DNA from: Trachythela sp. YZ-2020
Taxonomy: Eukaryota > Cnidaria > Anthozoa > Malacalcyonacea > Clavulariidae
Direction of reading: 5' to 3'
Length of the DNA stretch: 64,000 bases
NCBI GenBank assembly: GCA_016169945.1
Contig: JADLSH010000322.1
Location: forward strand, 300,356-364,355
The translations under genes were made by a program, and so were the position numbers. Below are positions 50,301 through 62,300 of this stretch, piece by piece. Below the pieces are notes generated by a model. That model was not told where the DNA came from. It saw only the letters and a list, made by a program, of their open reading frames with translations, and did no database searches. How positions within the stretch are numbered: the stretch's first letter is position 1; each line of letters begins with the position of its first letter.

Positions 50301-53300
50301 CCCCTTATAGGCTACTGGTTTACCGATCTGCATGCATCGTTCTTTGAGAAATTATTCTTTTTTTTTCTTTTTTTTTTGCCCATATATCATAACATACTAT
50401 ATTTACATTCTTGTTAATACCTAGTTATATAATATGGCCAGGGTCCTACCAGAAACCTTAGAAACAGGTTTTTATTTAAGACACCTAGTTATAACGATAT
50501 AAGTAAGAGTTTTTATATATATTTGTCTGGGGATAAACGAATTCATGACTCAAAGTTGCCCTGAATGATTAAGACTGGGTTTATTGAAGATCGAGGCTGT
50601 TCAATATAACACCAACTTATTGGGGGTCGTCAATATTTCATTTGATCCATGTCCACCCTCTTTCTATTATTAAAGTGTCAATTTTCAAATCACCCACATT
50701 TCCAACTATTATGGATAAAATAGTTCTTAATATTTGGAGGAATTTCACTGAAAAACACTGAACCAGTTGTTCTACGTCACTGGAAAACAAATTTACACTT
50801 TAATTTCATACACTATAATTACGACATAGCCATAGGTTGTTGAAAAAATGTTGCTTTGACCCTTTGTCATCATATAAGTTTAGTATACTAAAGGAATAAT
50901 TATGGAAATAAAAATTAAGTTTGTTTCATTTGATACAACGTTTAGAATTATATTACGTTTAGAATTTTGCGGTATATTGTTGATACGAAGCTGTGAGCAA
51001 GGTTTGCGAGCTATTTGAACTCCATATTGAATTTAAAATTATGCTAATTATGCTGAACATACCGCAAAACGTCACTTTCCAGAATTTGGAAGGTGAATTC
51101 TCATTGGTTGAGGGAAGAATAGCAGAACTCGTTCTGCCGCTCGGTTCAGCAGACGTTTGTTTTTAACAACGTGTGCGAGCAGGCTAGCCTTAACTATGAT
51201 TACGCTTAGTTCTTGAAATATTTTAACTGAAAACAATGAGCTGTCCGCCATCTTGAATTAATTTTTGATCTCATTAACAGTGATTTTGTTTACGTCAAGA
51301 GCAGGATTAGCCGTATAGAACTACTCCTAGGTGAGCAAATGACAATTAGCAAATGCTTATTTGAAATAGTGACCGAAGTAGTCGGAGTACAATTTAGTGT
51401 TCAGAATGACCATTGGATATCTGGGTAAACAATTTACGTGACCTTGCTTGTGACGTAACTCGCATATCCTCGACACATCCACAATAATCCAAGATGGCGG
51501 ACAGCTCACAGATTTATAATGATTTCAGTGAAAAAGCTGTAAAATCATTTTCGACATAATTTTAGAAGTTCTTTCAAATAATCGAAACAGTATTTTTTTT
51601 TATTGTAGTCCCTTTAAGTGTTTCCTCTTGTGGCGTCAACATTAATAAATTTCGGAATAACTTTAAAGGGAATCGGTCAAGTTACTACAAATATTTTACC
51701 ATTACTACCATTTGACTAGCAAGATCATAAGTAATCAATAGCTTTGTTGCATTCCCGATTATTCAGAGTTGCTCTATGAAGCATTATACATCGTGTCTTG
51801 TGATTGACTAATAGCAACTTTTTGCATATTCAAATAATGATTGAACAGTTGAATACTTCGATTTGCATAATTATTATAAATCTTCCAGTCTCAGCCACAT
51901 GTTATGATTCAACTGCAATTTTATCCCGATGCAGAACGCGTCATTTGGATGCGCAGTCGAAACTCCGAACTGGCTTATTGTTTTCCAAACATTGTCATTT
52001 TAATTTTCAACCTGTACGTATGGACATGTTGCACACACATAACGTCGTTGTAATCGACCAATTTACCCAGAAGTATAAATTAAGTCCATTGCCAATCGGT
52101 TTCCTGATTTGCCTACTTTTTGAAAACATGTTAAAGAAAGCAATGTTTTCGCATGAATATTTTTAGTTTGCCTCAATCTAAGTGAATTATTTACAATATT
52201 TGTTCGAGTATTTATCTGTAAAATGTTTTCGTTTTAACTTTCTATTTTCTACGGAATATATTTTAGGTGCTTTCCTCATACCATACTTCATATCCCTGTT
52301 TGTCCTCGGTATCCCACTGTTCCTCATTGAGATTGGAATGGGTCAGCGGCTACAGCAGGGCTCAATCGGAGTCTGGAACCAAGTCAGTCCATATTTGGGT
52401 GGAATTGGTGTGACGTCATTAGTTGCAACCTGTTTCATCAGCATATACTACACCATGATTGTAGCTTGGTGTTTTTATTATTTCTTCATATCCTTCCAAG
52501 ATCCCTTACCGTACCAAGATTGCCCCACCATAGATGGTAACCTGACCGAGCCAGAGTGTGCGATCTCTGGGGAGACTTCGTACTATTGGTATAGATCAAT
52601 GAAGGTGGCGAGATACAGTGGCATTTGGCGCTAGTCTTACTGTTAGCTTGGATAGTCGTGTTTCTGTGTACTATGAAAGGTGTCAAGTCCACAGGAAAGG
52701 TAAATTTCTTTTTATGAAATCCTATAATATTATAATGGGGAAAATATTGGGGCTTCAGTGTCGAAGGCAGTGCAAAGATAGGGAACCTTGGGGATACTCC
52801 TAGCCTGGAGAAGATCTCGATGTTTAGAATAAAGTCTTTTTACTATCAGAATGGTTAACACAGCAAAAGTATTGTCTATAGTAAGGATCACAATAAACGT
52901 ACAAAAACATTTTTTAAACAAAACATTGCTCCGGAATCTTGACAGGGTTTTCTAACACAATTTTGAAAATGTACATGAAAAGAGGTTGCGAAGCTTTATT
53001 GGCAAACGCCTATCAGTTTACGTGAAACTAATGTGATGATCTGTTTTATTTTTCCTCAGGCTGTTTACGTCACTGCATTATTCCCATATGTTGTTCTGGT
53101 CATATTCTTCTTCCGCGCCGTGACACTGGATGGTGCTGGAGATGGCCTCAAACGAATGTTCACGCCTAAGGTAAAAATATTCACGTGATTGTTGCATGGT
53201 GCTTAGTAAACTATTGGGCGTTATGTCCTTATTCTTGGTTAGTGAGGGGTAGCAAACCATTCTTCACGCCCTGGGTTTCCGATTCCTGTCCACATCACCG

Positions 53301-56300
53301 AGCTATATTTATTTTATTTATTTATTTTAAAATATTTTACAACGGTAGTGACAAACTGTTTCCCAAGGGACCGTTCCTAAACTAAACCTGTATTTACAAA
53401 ACAAATTATATATAACTACAAAGTAATCTATAACTACTATTCATGCCACTAATTACTATTTACAAGAATACCAAATATATATACAAAACTACTCTGTACC
53501 CTCAAGAATAGCTCTAAACTTATTTAGTCTCATTGTTTTACTCTTAAGATCACTTGGAAGATCTGATCGTTCCAACATTTTGTGCTTTTCTTCATGAAAT
53601 TTGTCTTTGACTTATCCAATATAAAATTGTTCAAATTACTTCTCAAGGAGTAATTTTGATTATTGGAAATTTCTATTGATTCAGGTGCAATCCCATGTCC
53701 AACTAATGCTTTTTTAGTTCCCCTGCGGTATTTTAGCGTTTCCCAATGAAGTTTGTTCAATAAATCCTTTATAGGAACATCGTAACTGCTTCCTGTTAAA
53801 ATTCTTGCCGCTCTATTTTGCATTTTTTGTAGTTTCTAAGGTTATAGTCAGGTGCATTGTCCCATACTATGCTACAATAATCGAAGTACGGAAGTACTAA
53901 ACTTTTATAAATGGTGTGTAAAACTGGTTCAGTTACAAACGGTTTAATCCTTTTCGTTATTCCTAAGCCTTTAGAAACTTTAGTATTTGTTTCATTTACA
54001 TGGTCTTTCCACAGCAATTTGTCACAATTACAACACCAAGTGTCTTACATTTATTAATTTTCCTTATCGGTTCACTGCCTATACTAATAACTGGTTTTTC
54101 TTGGATATCAGTAATTTTTTGTCTTGAACCAATGATCATATACTCTGTTTTTTCTTTGCTAAGAGTTAGTTTATTTCCAAGAAGCAATTGGTGAATATTT
54201 TCTAAATTATTATTCAGGTTTTTTGTGTTGTCCTACCAGTTGCTGTAACATTTATATCATCAGCAAACCTACTTACACTAGAATTATTTAGGCAATTGGG
54301 TAAATCGTTGACATACATAAGAAATAAAATTGGTCCTAAGTTAGAACTTTGTGGCACACCTATTCAAATTGGTTTCATGTCTGAGAAAATATTATCTACT
54401 TTGCAAGTCTGCTTTCGATTGGTTAAACCAATTTAACGTTATACCACGAATGCCATACAGTCATAATCGCAAATCGAGGCCAAAATTGACACCTGATTCA
54501 TTTCAATCTGTATTAACTGAACATGTGTAGAATGTACATGACAAAGTTTTCATGAGTTGTTCTGAATTACCAATGAGGGGAGCTACTAAATTATTTCAAG
54601 CATTTTTTCAGACTTTTTAAAAACTTAAAATCTGAGCTGCAATTTATTATATACACATCAAAGCAAAGTAAAACATAAACCGCACGAAAATTTTGACTGA
54701 ATCCAAGATGCCATGCAACGAACATGGCTATGTTCCGTGCAGCCATTCCAGAATGAATGTCAAGATCCTTTCGCGAGGTGCGCGCCACTGTTTTGATGTA
54801 TGCTGACACCGTAATATATATTTTCTTCAGCATCTTGCCTCCTTATTTTACATTAAACACTTGAAAACGAATGTTTATGTGCCACGCTTCTAGGTGATTC
54901 TCTAGGCAATGTCTCTGGGCAACAGGATTGTTGGTGGTAATGATTCGTATGTTCATCCCTGGTGGCAAGTTGCGACTTTAGATTACCCTTGATGAAGACA
55001 CTAGGCAGCAATGTCGATACGTTGGATCGTGAATGTAATTTAATAGGGGTTTGAATTCAGTTAGTTAATACAAGATTGGAATATCAGGCCGTATCAGAGT
55101 GGAACAACTTGAACAGACAGATAAGACTTTCGAACAGTATATCAACATTTAGGAGTAACTTTTTAAATAAATTTTGAACTTTTTGTATATGATATCGTTA
55201 GTATTTTCATAGTTATGTAGTTTGCATGTATTCCTTTGTTTGTAAATTGAGTTCAGGACCTTTCTGAAAATCACTTTGTGAGAAAGCTTCCTGGAAATAA
55301 ATATTATTATTATTATTATTACTTAATCCAAGTGAGCTAGCGAAAATATGTCTGATATCTGGCTGTCGTTAACTCACTAACCTAAATATCTTTCCTAGTT
55401 CGATACCCTGGGTAATCCTAGAGTATGGTTGGAGGCTGCAACGCAGATCTTCTTTTCACTAAGTTTATCATTTGGTGGCCTGATTGCTATGGCAAGTTAT
55501 AATCCGGTGAAAAGTAACTGCAAGAAAGACGTCATTCTGGTTTCTCTCATCAACTGTGGAACATCCGTTTTCGCAAGCATTGTCGTTTTCAGTGTTCTTG
55601 GATTTAAGGTAAGGCCAAGGACAAAATACAAAGCACTGTTGCGGAAACATTGTTTCTTAGCCATGATTATAATCTTAGCTAATGTTTCGAAAAGGTATAG
55701 GCAAAACAGGAAACATCTGTCAGGAAAGTTTGCCTGTTAGGTTAATTACTGTATTTGCAATCATCCACCCTTGTTTTATAGTATACTGGAAATACATGCA
55801 TGCAGAATCCCCTCGCCCATTTGAACCAAACAATTTACTCCCCAAAAGTTATTGTAACATGAAGTACTGAGTCGCAGGGTTGCCAGTTTGGCGCTAAAAG
55901 CGCCAAATTTCTCGATTTTGGCTTCTTTTGACTTTGTTTGGCTACTAAAAATTTAGCTTGGCTTCTTTCTATTTTTTGGCTTCTTTTTGGCTTCTTTTTC
56001 AAAATAATGAAATAAGCAACTTTTCAAAAAATAGTCACGCACCATCAGTAAAAGTTAGTTATTATAAACTCTTTCTGCTCGGATCACTTGCGGATCACGT
56101 TCGACCAATCAGAGATAGTTTCATTTTCGACCAATCAGAGACAGTTTAGAGTTTAGACTACTATCTTCGCAGAGGTCCGACTTTTTGGAAAAAGTATAAA
56201 AATGAAGACTCGATTTTTTATGGTAATTTATGGTATATTTCGCATAATTACTACTTCGGGCCCAGACCCCGCTCTAAATTTCGAGTTTGGCTACTTTTTA

Positions 56301-59300
56301 TCGTGCGTTTGGCTCTTTTTGGCCCAGGCCACCTGGCAACCCTGCTGAGTCGACGAATGTAACCATGGTAACACGCAACATTGTATATATTTTATATTTT
56401 AATTTGTACAAAATATTATTTTGTTTTTAACTATAAAATTATCAATTGCCCAACTATATAAAGTGGGTATATGCTATTATGTACTCTTTTAGCTTTGATT
56501 TACTGTAACATTCAACCTTAGACGTTCACAAAACGTTTCGAAATTTTCAAAAAACTTCAACTGGTTTTCGAGGAGTATTTTTATACTTCGCACTTGCTTT
56601 TGCAATGAAGTTTTTGAGATTTAATGGGTTTTTTATTTTTCTATAACATATTTGAATAAATACTAAAATACTCTTAAAGATCAATCAATGTTGTATTGAC
56701 CACACAGAATGATCTACACATTTTCAAATTCACAAACTATACTGCATGCTATGTTAAAAAATCGGCAAAGCAAGCATTCAAAATAGACACTTGCCTGTTT
56801 AAAACGCTCCTTTTTCGGTCTTTCGACTGTTTTTCCTCTTGTTAATTTGTCCTCTAAATAATTTTCATTTATCTTGTTTACAGAGTTAACATATAAACTT
56901 ACTTACATAGAGACTTACTTATAAAATGAGTGCAAAACTATTTTTGAAACAAGTTTGCAAAATGGAAGTCTTCTCGGCTTGAACTTGCGCATGCGCATAA
57001 CTTACGAAAAGGTCGAGTCCCGTCCAGTGAACTATAAGTAAACTGGAACGCTAACTCCTATGATCAAGTCCTATGATTCGTTGAAGCCAATGCGTGGGAA
57101 TTTGCAGACTAGTCCCTAGTCCTCTATACGCGCGTTCTAATTTCCGTGACGTCACCGAATGAAATGCGCGCTAGAGGACTAGCACAAAATGTTTTCCAAT
57201 ATGGCGGAATCGTCAGATTTTGTAAACATGGAGGGATATGCCGAATATCTACAAATCAATGTAAGTATTTAAGGATATTATGTCTATACAATATAGATAA
57301 AACATGAAGTCAAATGAATTATAATAATTTATTTCAAGAATGACAAAAATTGAGGGCAACTATTTAGTATTAAACACCCAAACAGCACGATCTGTTTATA
57401 TACTTGACATAATGACATTGTTGTCATAGTACATTAGCAATGTTTACAGTACGTTATGTGTTTGTACAATTTTGCATTGTCACTGTATATATATATATAT
57501 GTATGTATATACTTTATAGATTACTTTTGTTTCAAAGTGTTTTATTTCATGAGATGTTGAAGACCTGAAGAGCAAATATTAATTGTAGTATAGGTTGGCT
57601 TATGCACCTATCAATGTAAATCCCGTGGGGGAGGAGGCCGGGACAAGACAGGGGATTTGAAAAAAAGACAAGAAAAACAGTCAAATTCCCATAGGTGGGG
57701 ATAAAAACTCCAGTCAAAGACACCTTTCCCCACCCAAGGGATATCAGAAAAGTTTTGTACTCTTGCAATTGCTAAGAATGCCAATTTTAAACAAAGAGCC
57801 AAGAACGAAAAACAGAACTTTTAGTGAATATATTGACTGACATACCACAACTGCTCAAAATACATGATAGATATACCCTGTGCCCCAAAGTTAGCAAGCA
57901 CATCGTATTCTGAGCCAGGATTACTATTCTACGCTACACTGTACATGAAGTTCAACTTGCGAGCAGGCTGGGCGGAATTCAAACCGCCCCATCCCCGGGA
58001 CAAGCAAGCTGTCAAATTTCCCAGGGAGGGGATGGTTCTTGTGATCAAATCCCCTGCTTTGTCCCGGCCTCCCCCCCCCCAACGGGGTTTACATTGATAA
58101 GTGCATTACCTTAAAGACAAAATCTAAAAGGCTTAGTTAGGGTGCACCCATCAGGACAATCTGGCCAACTCACAAAATATATGATGCTTTGGGTGGAGAG
58201 GAGGGGAGTGTTTAAACAAGAGTCACATATTGTCACACAAGCAGGAGGAAGTATCACATGCAGTGTAATGTGACAGACGCACTGAAATAGAGCAAGACAA
58301 CGTTTATGCAAATCCATAATTTTATTAATCTTATTGAAAGAGATGCTGAGAAAAATCTTGATATTTACCCATACACCATATACTGGCATCACTCCCATCT
58401 TATATACCGAACTTGCAGTTAATAGCTCAGCAACTGGACTCTGTAGCTCAGTTGGTTAGAGCGCTGCACCAGAATCGCAGGGCCGCAGATTCAATTCCTG
58501 CCAGAGGGCCTAAGTTGCATTTTTCGCAACTGCTCCTGGCTAGGTCTAAAAATGTATATAAATTTCTGTTCGAGTATTCCATCCACTAACACCTTCTACT
58601 ATGTACCTAGATATTTCTCGAGAACACTAAAGTCAACAAACACTTGAATGAGAAATTTGTAAATCTAGGTATAGGAATGTACTGTGACAGAAGTAAAAAT
58701 AAATAAAGTACTAAAGGTTGTTCCAGCACACACTCTCAAATTACTAATTATTTATATCATTGTGAAGGTGGGGAGGTAGGCTGAGAGTTGCATAATTTTT
58801 GAGTGAATGTAATGATAGCTGTCACAAGGGGAGTAGGGGTGGCAAAAATCACCAAAAAGCATCACATATTCTCTGGAAGGCCCCCTTTTCATAAAAAAGA
58901 TATGCATTCATGTGAGGCTAAAAGTTAATTATTGTAATAACAATACCCCAAGATGAATTTGTTATTTAAAATCTGAAATATTCTTATAATTATTTGATGC
59001 AGGTTGATGGTAAAGTGTACGAGGCCATTTTTCGGATAGTACTGTTGAAGCTAAAAAGAAAACCATCACCAAGTTGCATAGATATTGGCCCTGATGTTGA
59101 TGAAAAAAATGAAAAACTAAGCAATTTTCTAGTGGCATGTACCTGTATCTGATTCAACAGATACCTGTTAAAGCTGAAGAATTTGGCAGAGTTTATAATG
59201 AATGGAAGACAGGAGATAATAAATATGAGGTTGACAACCTGTCAATGCTGTCATGGAGAAAGTCTTTGGACATGTTACATGTACAAAAAATAATAAAATA

Positions 59301-62300
59301 TAATATATTTTCCTTGGAGAGTAATAGAAGAAGATGTAGTGAGGCTCATTATTTACTGCTTAATAACAATTGAATAATAATAATAAATTGAATGATGTTA
59401 TTATAATTACACTGTTTATATTTATTAAGTTTAACCACTAGTGTGTTAAATGTTTACCCCTAATTTTACCCTATTATTGTTCATTTAATTGTGCCAAGTT
59501 TGGTGCTTCAATTCATTTACTAATACAAATTAAATGCTGCCCCTTGTGAATGTTCTAGCGAGTAGCATTTATGTATAAATAAATGAACACCGATCGGAAT
59601 TCAAACAAGCTGTTATAGATGTGACTGCTGTACTTGTTTCAAATCACAAATCTGAGACTACACTGACTGCTGTTCTTGATTTCCAGCAAGAACTGCTTAT
59701 GCAATAATCATGTATTCAATTTTGTACATCTGTGGCTTGCTTAAGCTCTCTATAATATTTTATGTATGACACTTCAACCAATTTTTTCCAATATCGCCTT
59801 GTTTAGTTCTATTTCCTTCACAATTGACCCTGTTTGTGCCTGCATGCTATCATTGCCTCTTCTATATTTGTACACCCATTCTGTATTTGGAAAATTTCTT
59901 TCACGGGTGAAGCTCTTCCTAAAATCTAAATATCAAACAAAATGGAAATTATTGTTTTGCAACTACACAACAATAAGTTGCATAACATCATGCTCCACTT
60001 TATCAGGATCATACTCGTAGCTGGAGCTCTCACCTTCAGTCCTTCACGGGATTTCTTGTTTTCAAACTAAATTTCGCCTTACTTAAATGGTCTTTCGGAT
60101 GCTTCAGTTGTGTTTACTACTCTTTCTATTCAATATCAACCACAAAATGTAGGAAAATTTTCAAACTTGTCGCAATAAGTTATGAAATTTGATACAAATC
60201 TATCAACATTTTAATTCTCGCCCATTGGAGTTTTCGCCATTTTGTCAGCATGAAGCCACTGATCTCAATACAACGAGTGGGGACAAATTGTCCCCACTTT
60301 TGCAAACTTTGAACATTTTGTTCTAGGCCTCTAAACAGCAGCCCGCATATTAATGAGAACGCTTAGAGGCCTAGGAACTAGGCTGGGGAATTTGAACTTT
60401 CAAAAGGACTGAGGAGAGTTCCGAGGAGTGAGAAAAATTCCGTCAAAAGTTTGTTTTTGAGCGAAAATTTGCAAGAAAAATACTTTTTACATCAGAAGAA
60501 TTCAATGTTTTGGATTCAAATGTGGTTTTCCGATTAGTTTTGACTGTTTTACATCTATTTTTGTCTTCGCGCCTTCTTGTTGGTCATCAGTGAATACTTT
60601 GAATATGACGGCTGAGCTAGCTTATATAATCCTTATTTTAACTGTCAAAAATAAGTTACTGCATGCTTGAAAAGCAATTTTTTAATGTATCTTATATTTT
60701 TCTATATAAATTGTATCATAAAATCTCTTAACTCTTTTTGGAAAGTCTCATAACTCAGAAAAACCAAACATTTTCGCGCGGTTTTTTGACAAATTTTGTT
60801 TTTTTTCCAGTAATATTTCAGAAACTGAACGACCTTTGTTTCTTTGTAAGTACTTGAGTAAAAAGTTTAATTGTTCTAGTGTAGTCAAAGATAAATAGTG
60901 AAAGTATAAAAGGAAATTAAAAGGGTAAAATTTTGCAATATAAAAAGTGTATTTTTTGAAAAAAATATGTTAAAAGGGACTGGCACTACCTACAAAGCAC
61001 GGCTTCAATTTCCCCCCCTGAGTTAGCGTTCCAGTATACTTATAGTTCACTGGTCCCGTCCCGTCCCGTCCATGACAAAAAAAATGGCGGACGACTTTGC
61101 ATTCCACAAATGTTTTCACATACTCGGGTGTAAATCTCCGAGCGGAATTAGTACCCTCGCACGGCGCTTTGCGCCGACTCGGGGATTATTAACCCAACAG
61201 TATATTCGGCTCGTGCAAGTGACGTCACAACTCGTCAATTTTGGCTTCCGCCACTTTGGGTGGCAAATTTGACAGGGAAAATTTAAGCTCATTAAAATGA
61301 AATCCAACATGGCTGAGTCGACTGACATTAAACGTACGCCAACTTTCCTTAATATCTCCAGTTTTAGACATGGTAAAACGACAAACTATACACCAAAATG
61401 CTCCTCGTTGTTCAAGGATTCTAGCGATCTTGTCTTATAACTCTCAGTATTTCGCAAGATATAAGCGAAAACGTCACTTCGATGAAATCTACGATAATGC
61501 CACCCAAAATAGCGAAATATTTAGCATGACGTAATATTGTCGCGTGAGAAAAGGACACGAAAGGAGGCGAAAGATCGTCTGCCGGGTTTGGCAGTGTATT
61601 TTAAATACCCGTCCACCAGTGGACGGGAATTAATGATTGGCTGTATGGTCTGTGCCGCTGTGGTCGCATGTTTGCAAATTATATATTTCTCAGTATACAA
61701 GACGCGATCTAACTCTGAATCGTTAATAAAAGATCATGGTTAGAGAATTACTTGTTGGAAAACATGTTTTAGTTGTTCTGGCCTAGATGAAATGTCCAGA
61801 ATATTAATTTGTTTATCATATTGCGAGTAATGTCCCAAGTAACTCCAACAGTCTAGCCGCGAGATTGGAGGTTTCGCTCTATTATATTTTTAAAAACTGT
61901 GATATTTTCAGACAAAGTGGCCGTATTCATTGGCCTATAAATATTAACTGCATTTAAGCCTACTATATATATAGTAAATGCTATCATTATATTTTCACAT
62001 TAATTGCGTTCATTGTTATGTGTGTTTACATAAGCAACCCAACATTTTGCTCTAATAGTTAATTCATGCTAAAATACACTGCCAAACACGGCAGACAGTC
62101 TTTCGCCTCCCTCGCCTCGCCCGCCTTGCTTGTGTTCCGCCGTGAGTAGACCGTCTGCCACGCAGGCTAACATTTAATCTCTTGGTCTCTCGAGTCACTG
62201 CCGTGCTGTCTGGGTGTATAATATTCCTTAATTTTCTTTCAGGCCAAGACTGCACGTGATGAATGTTTAGAAGAAGAAGCAAAAAATCTCACAGCAAACT

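Larger units (their letters stand above)
57025..61052 (+). mobile_element. 4.03 kb TIR element with perfect 8-bp duplication, gene-carrying
   Basis: Ends CAGTGAACTATAAGTAAACT plus GGAACGCTAACTC and GAGTTAGCGTTCC plus AGTATACTTATAGTTCACTG are ~33-bp inverted repeats. GTCCCGTC flanks both sides (57017-57024, 61053-61060), though the right flank is itself a short GTCCC tandem. CAG...CTG termini with 8-bp duplications fit hAT. It contains a CRE-bearing segment and a small spliced gene (57201-59370), a nested foldback (57597-58110) and a nested SINE. An 874-bp relative at 17896-18769 shares both ends and the right interior. Confidence 0.85.

Noticed and set aside
52602..52620. A GT...AG 14-base 'intron' (GTGGCGAGATACAG) that would restore the SLC6 exon 2 frame
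   Set aside because: Far below any workable animal intron length, and removing it deletes the conserved EGGEIQ residues; a coding deletion explains the site better.
58438..58511. Functional tRNA gene
   Set aside because: Two acceptor mismatches, no T33 in the anticodon loop and a conserved non-tRNA tail mark it as a SINE head.
61072..61272. Frame starting [20 protein letters not shown]
   Set aside because: Its coding-like part overlaps the 80-bp repeat also found at 21205, so it is repeat-derived.
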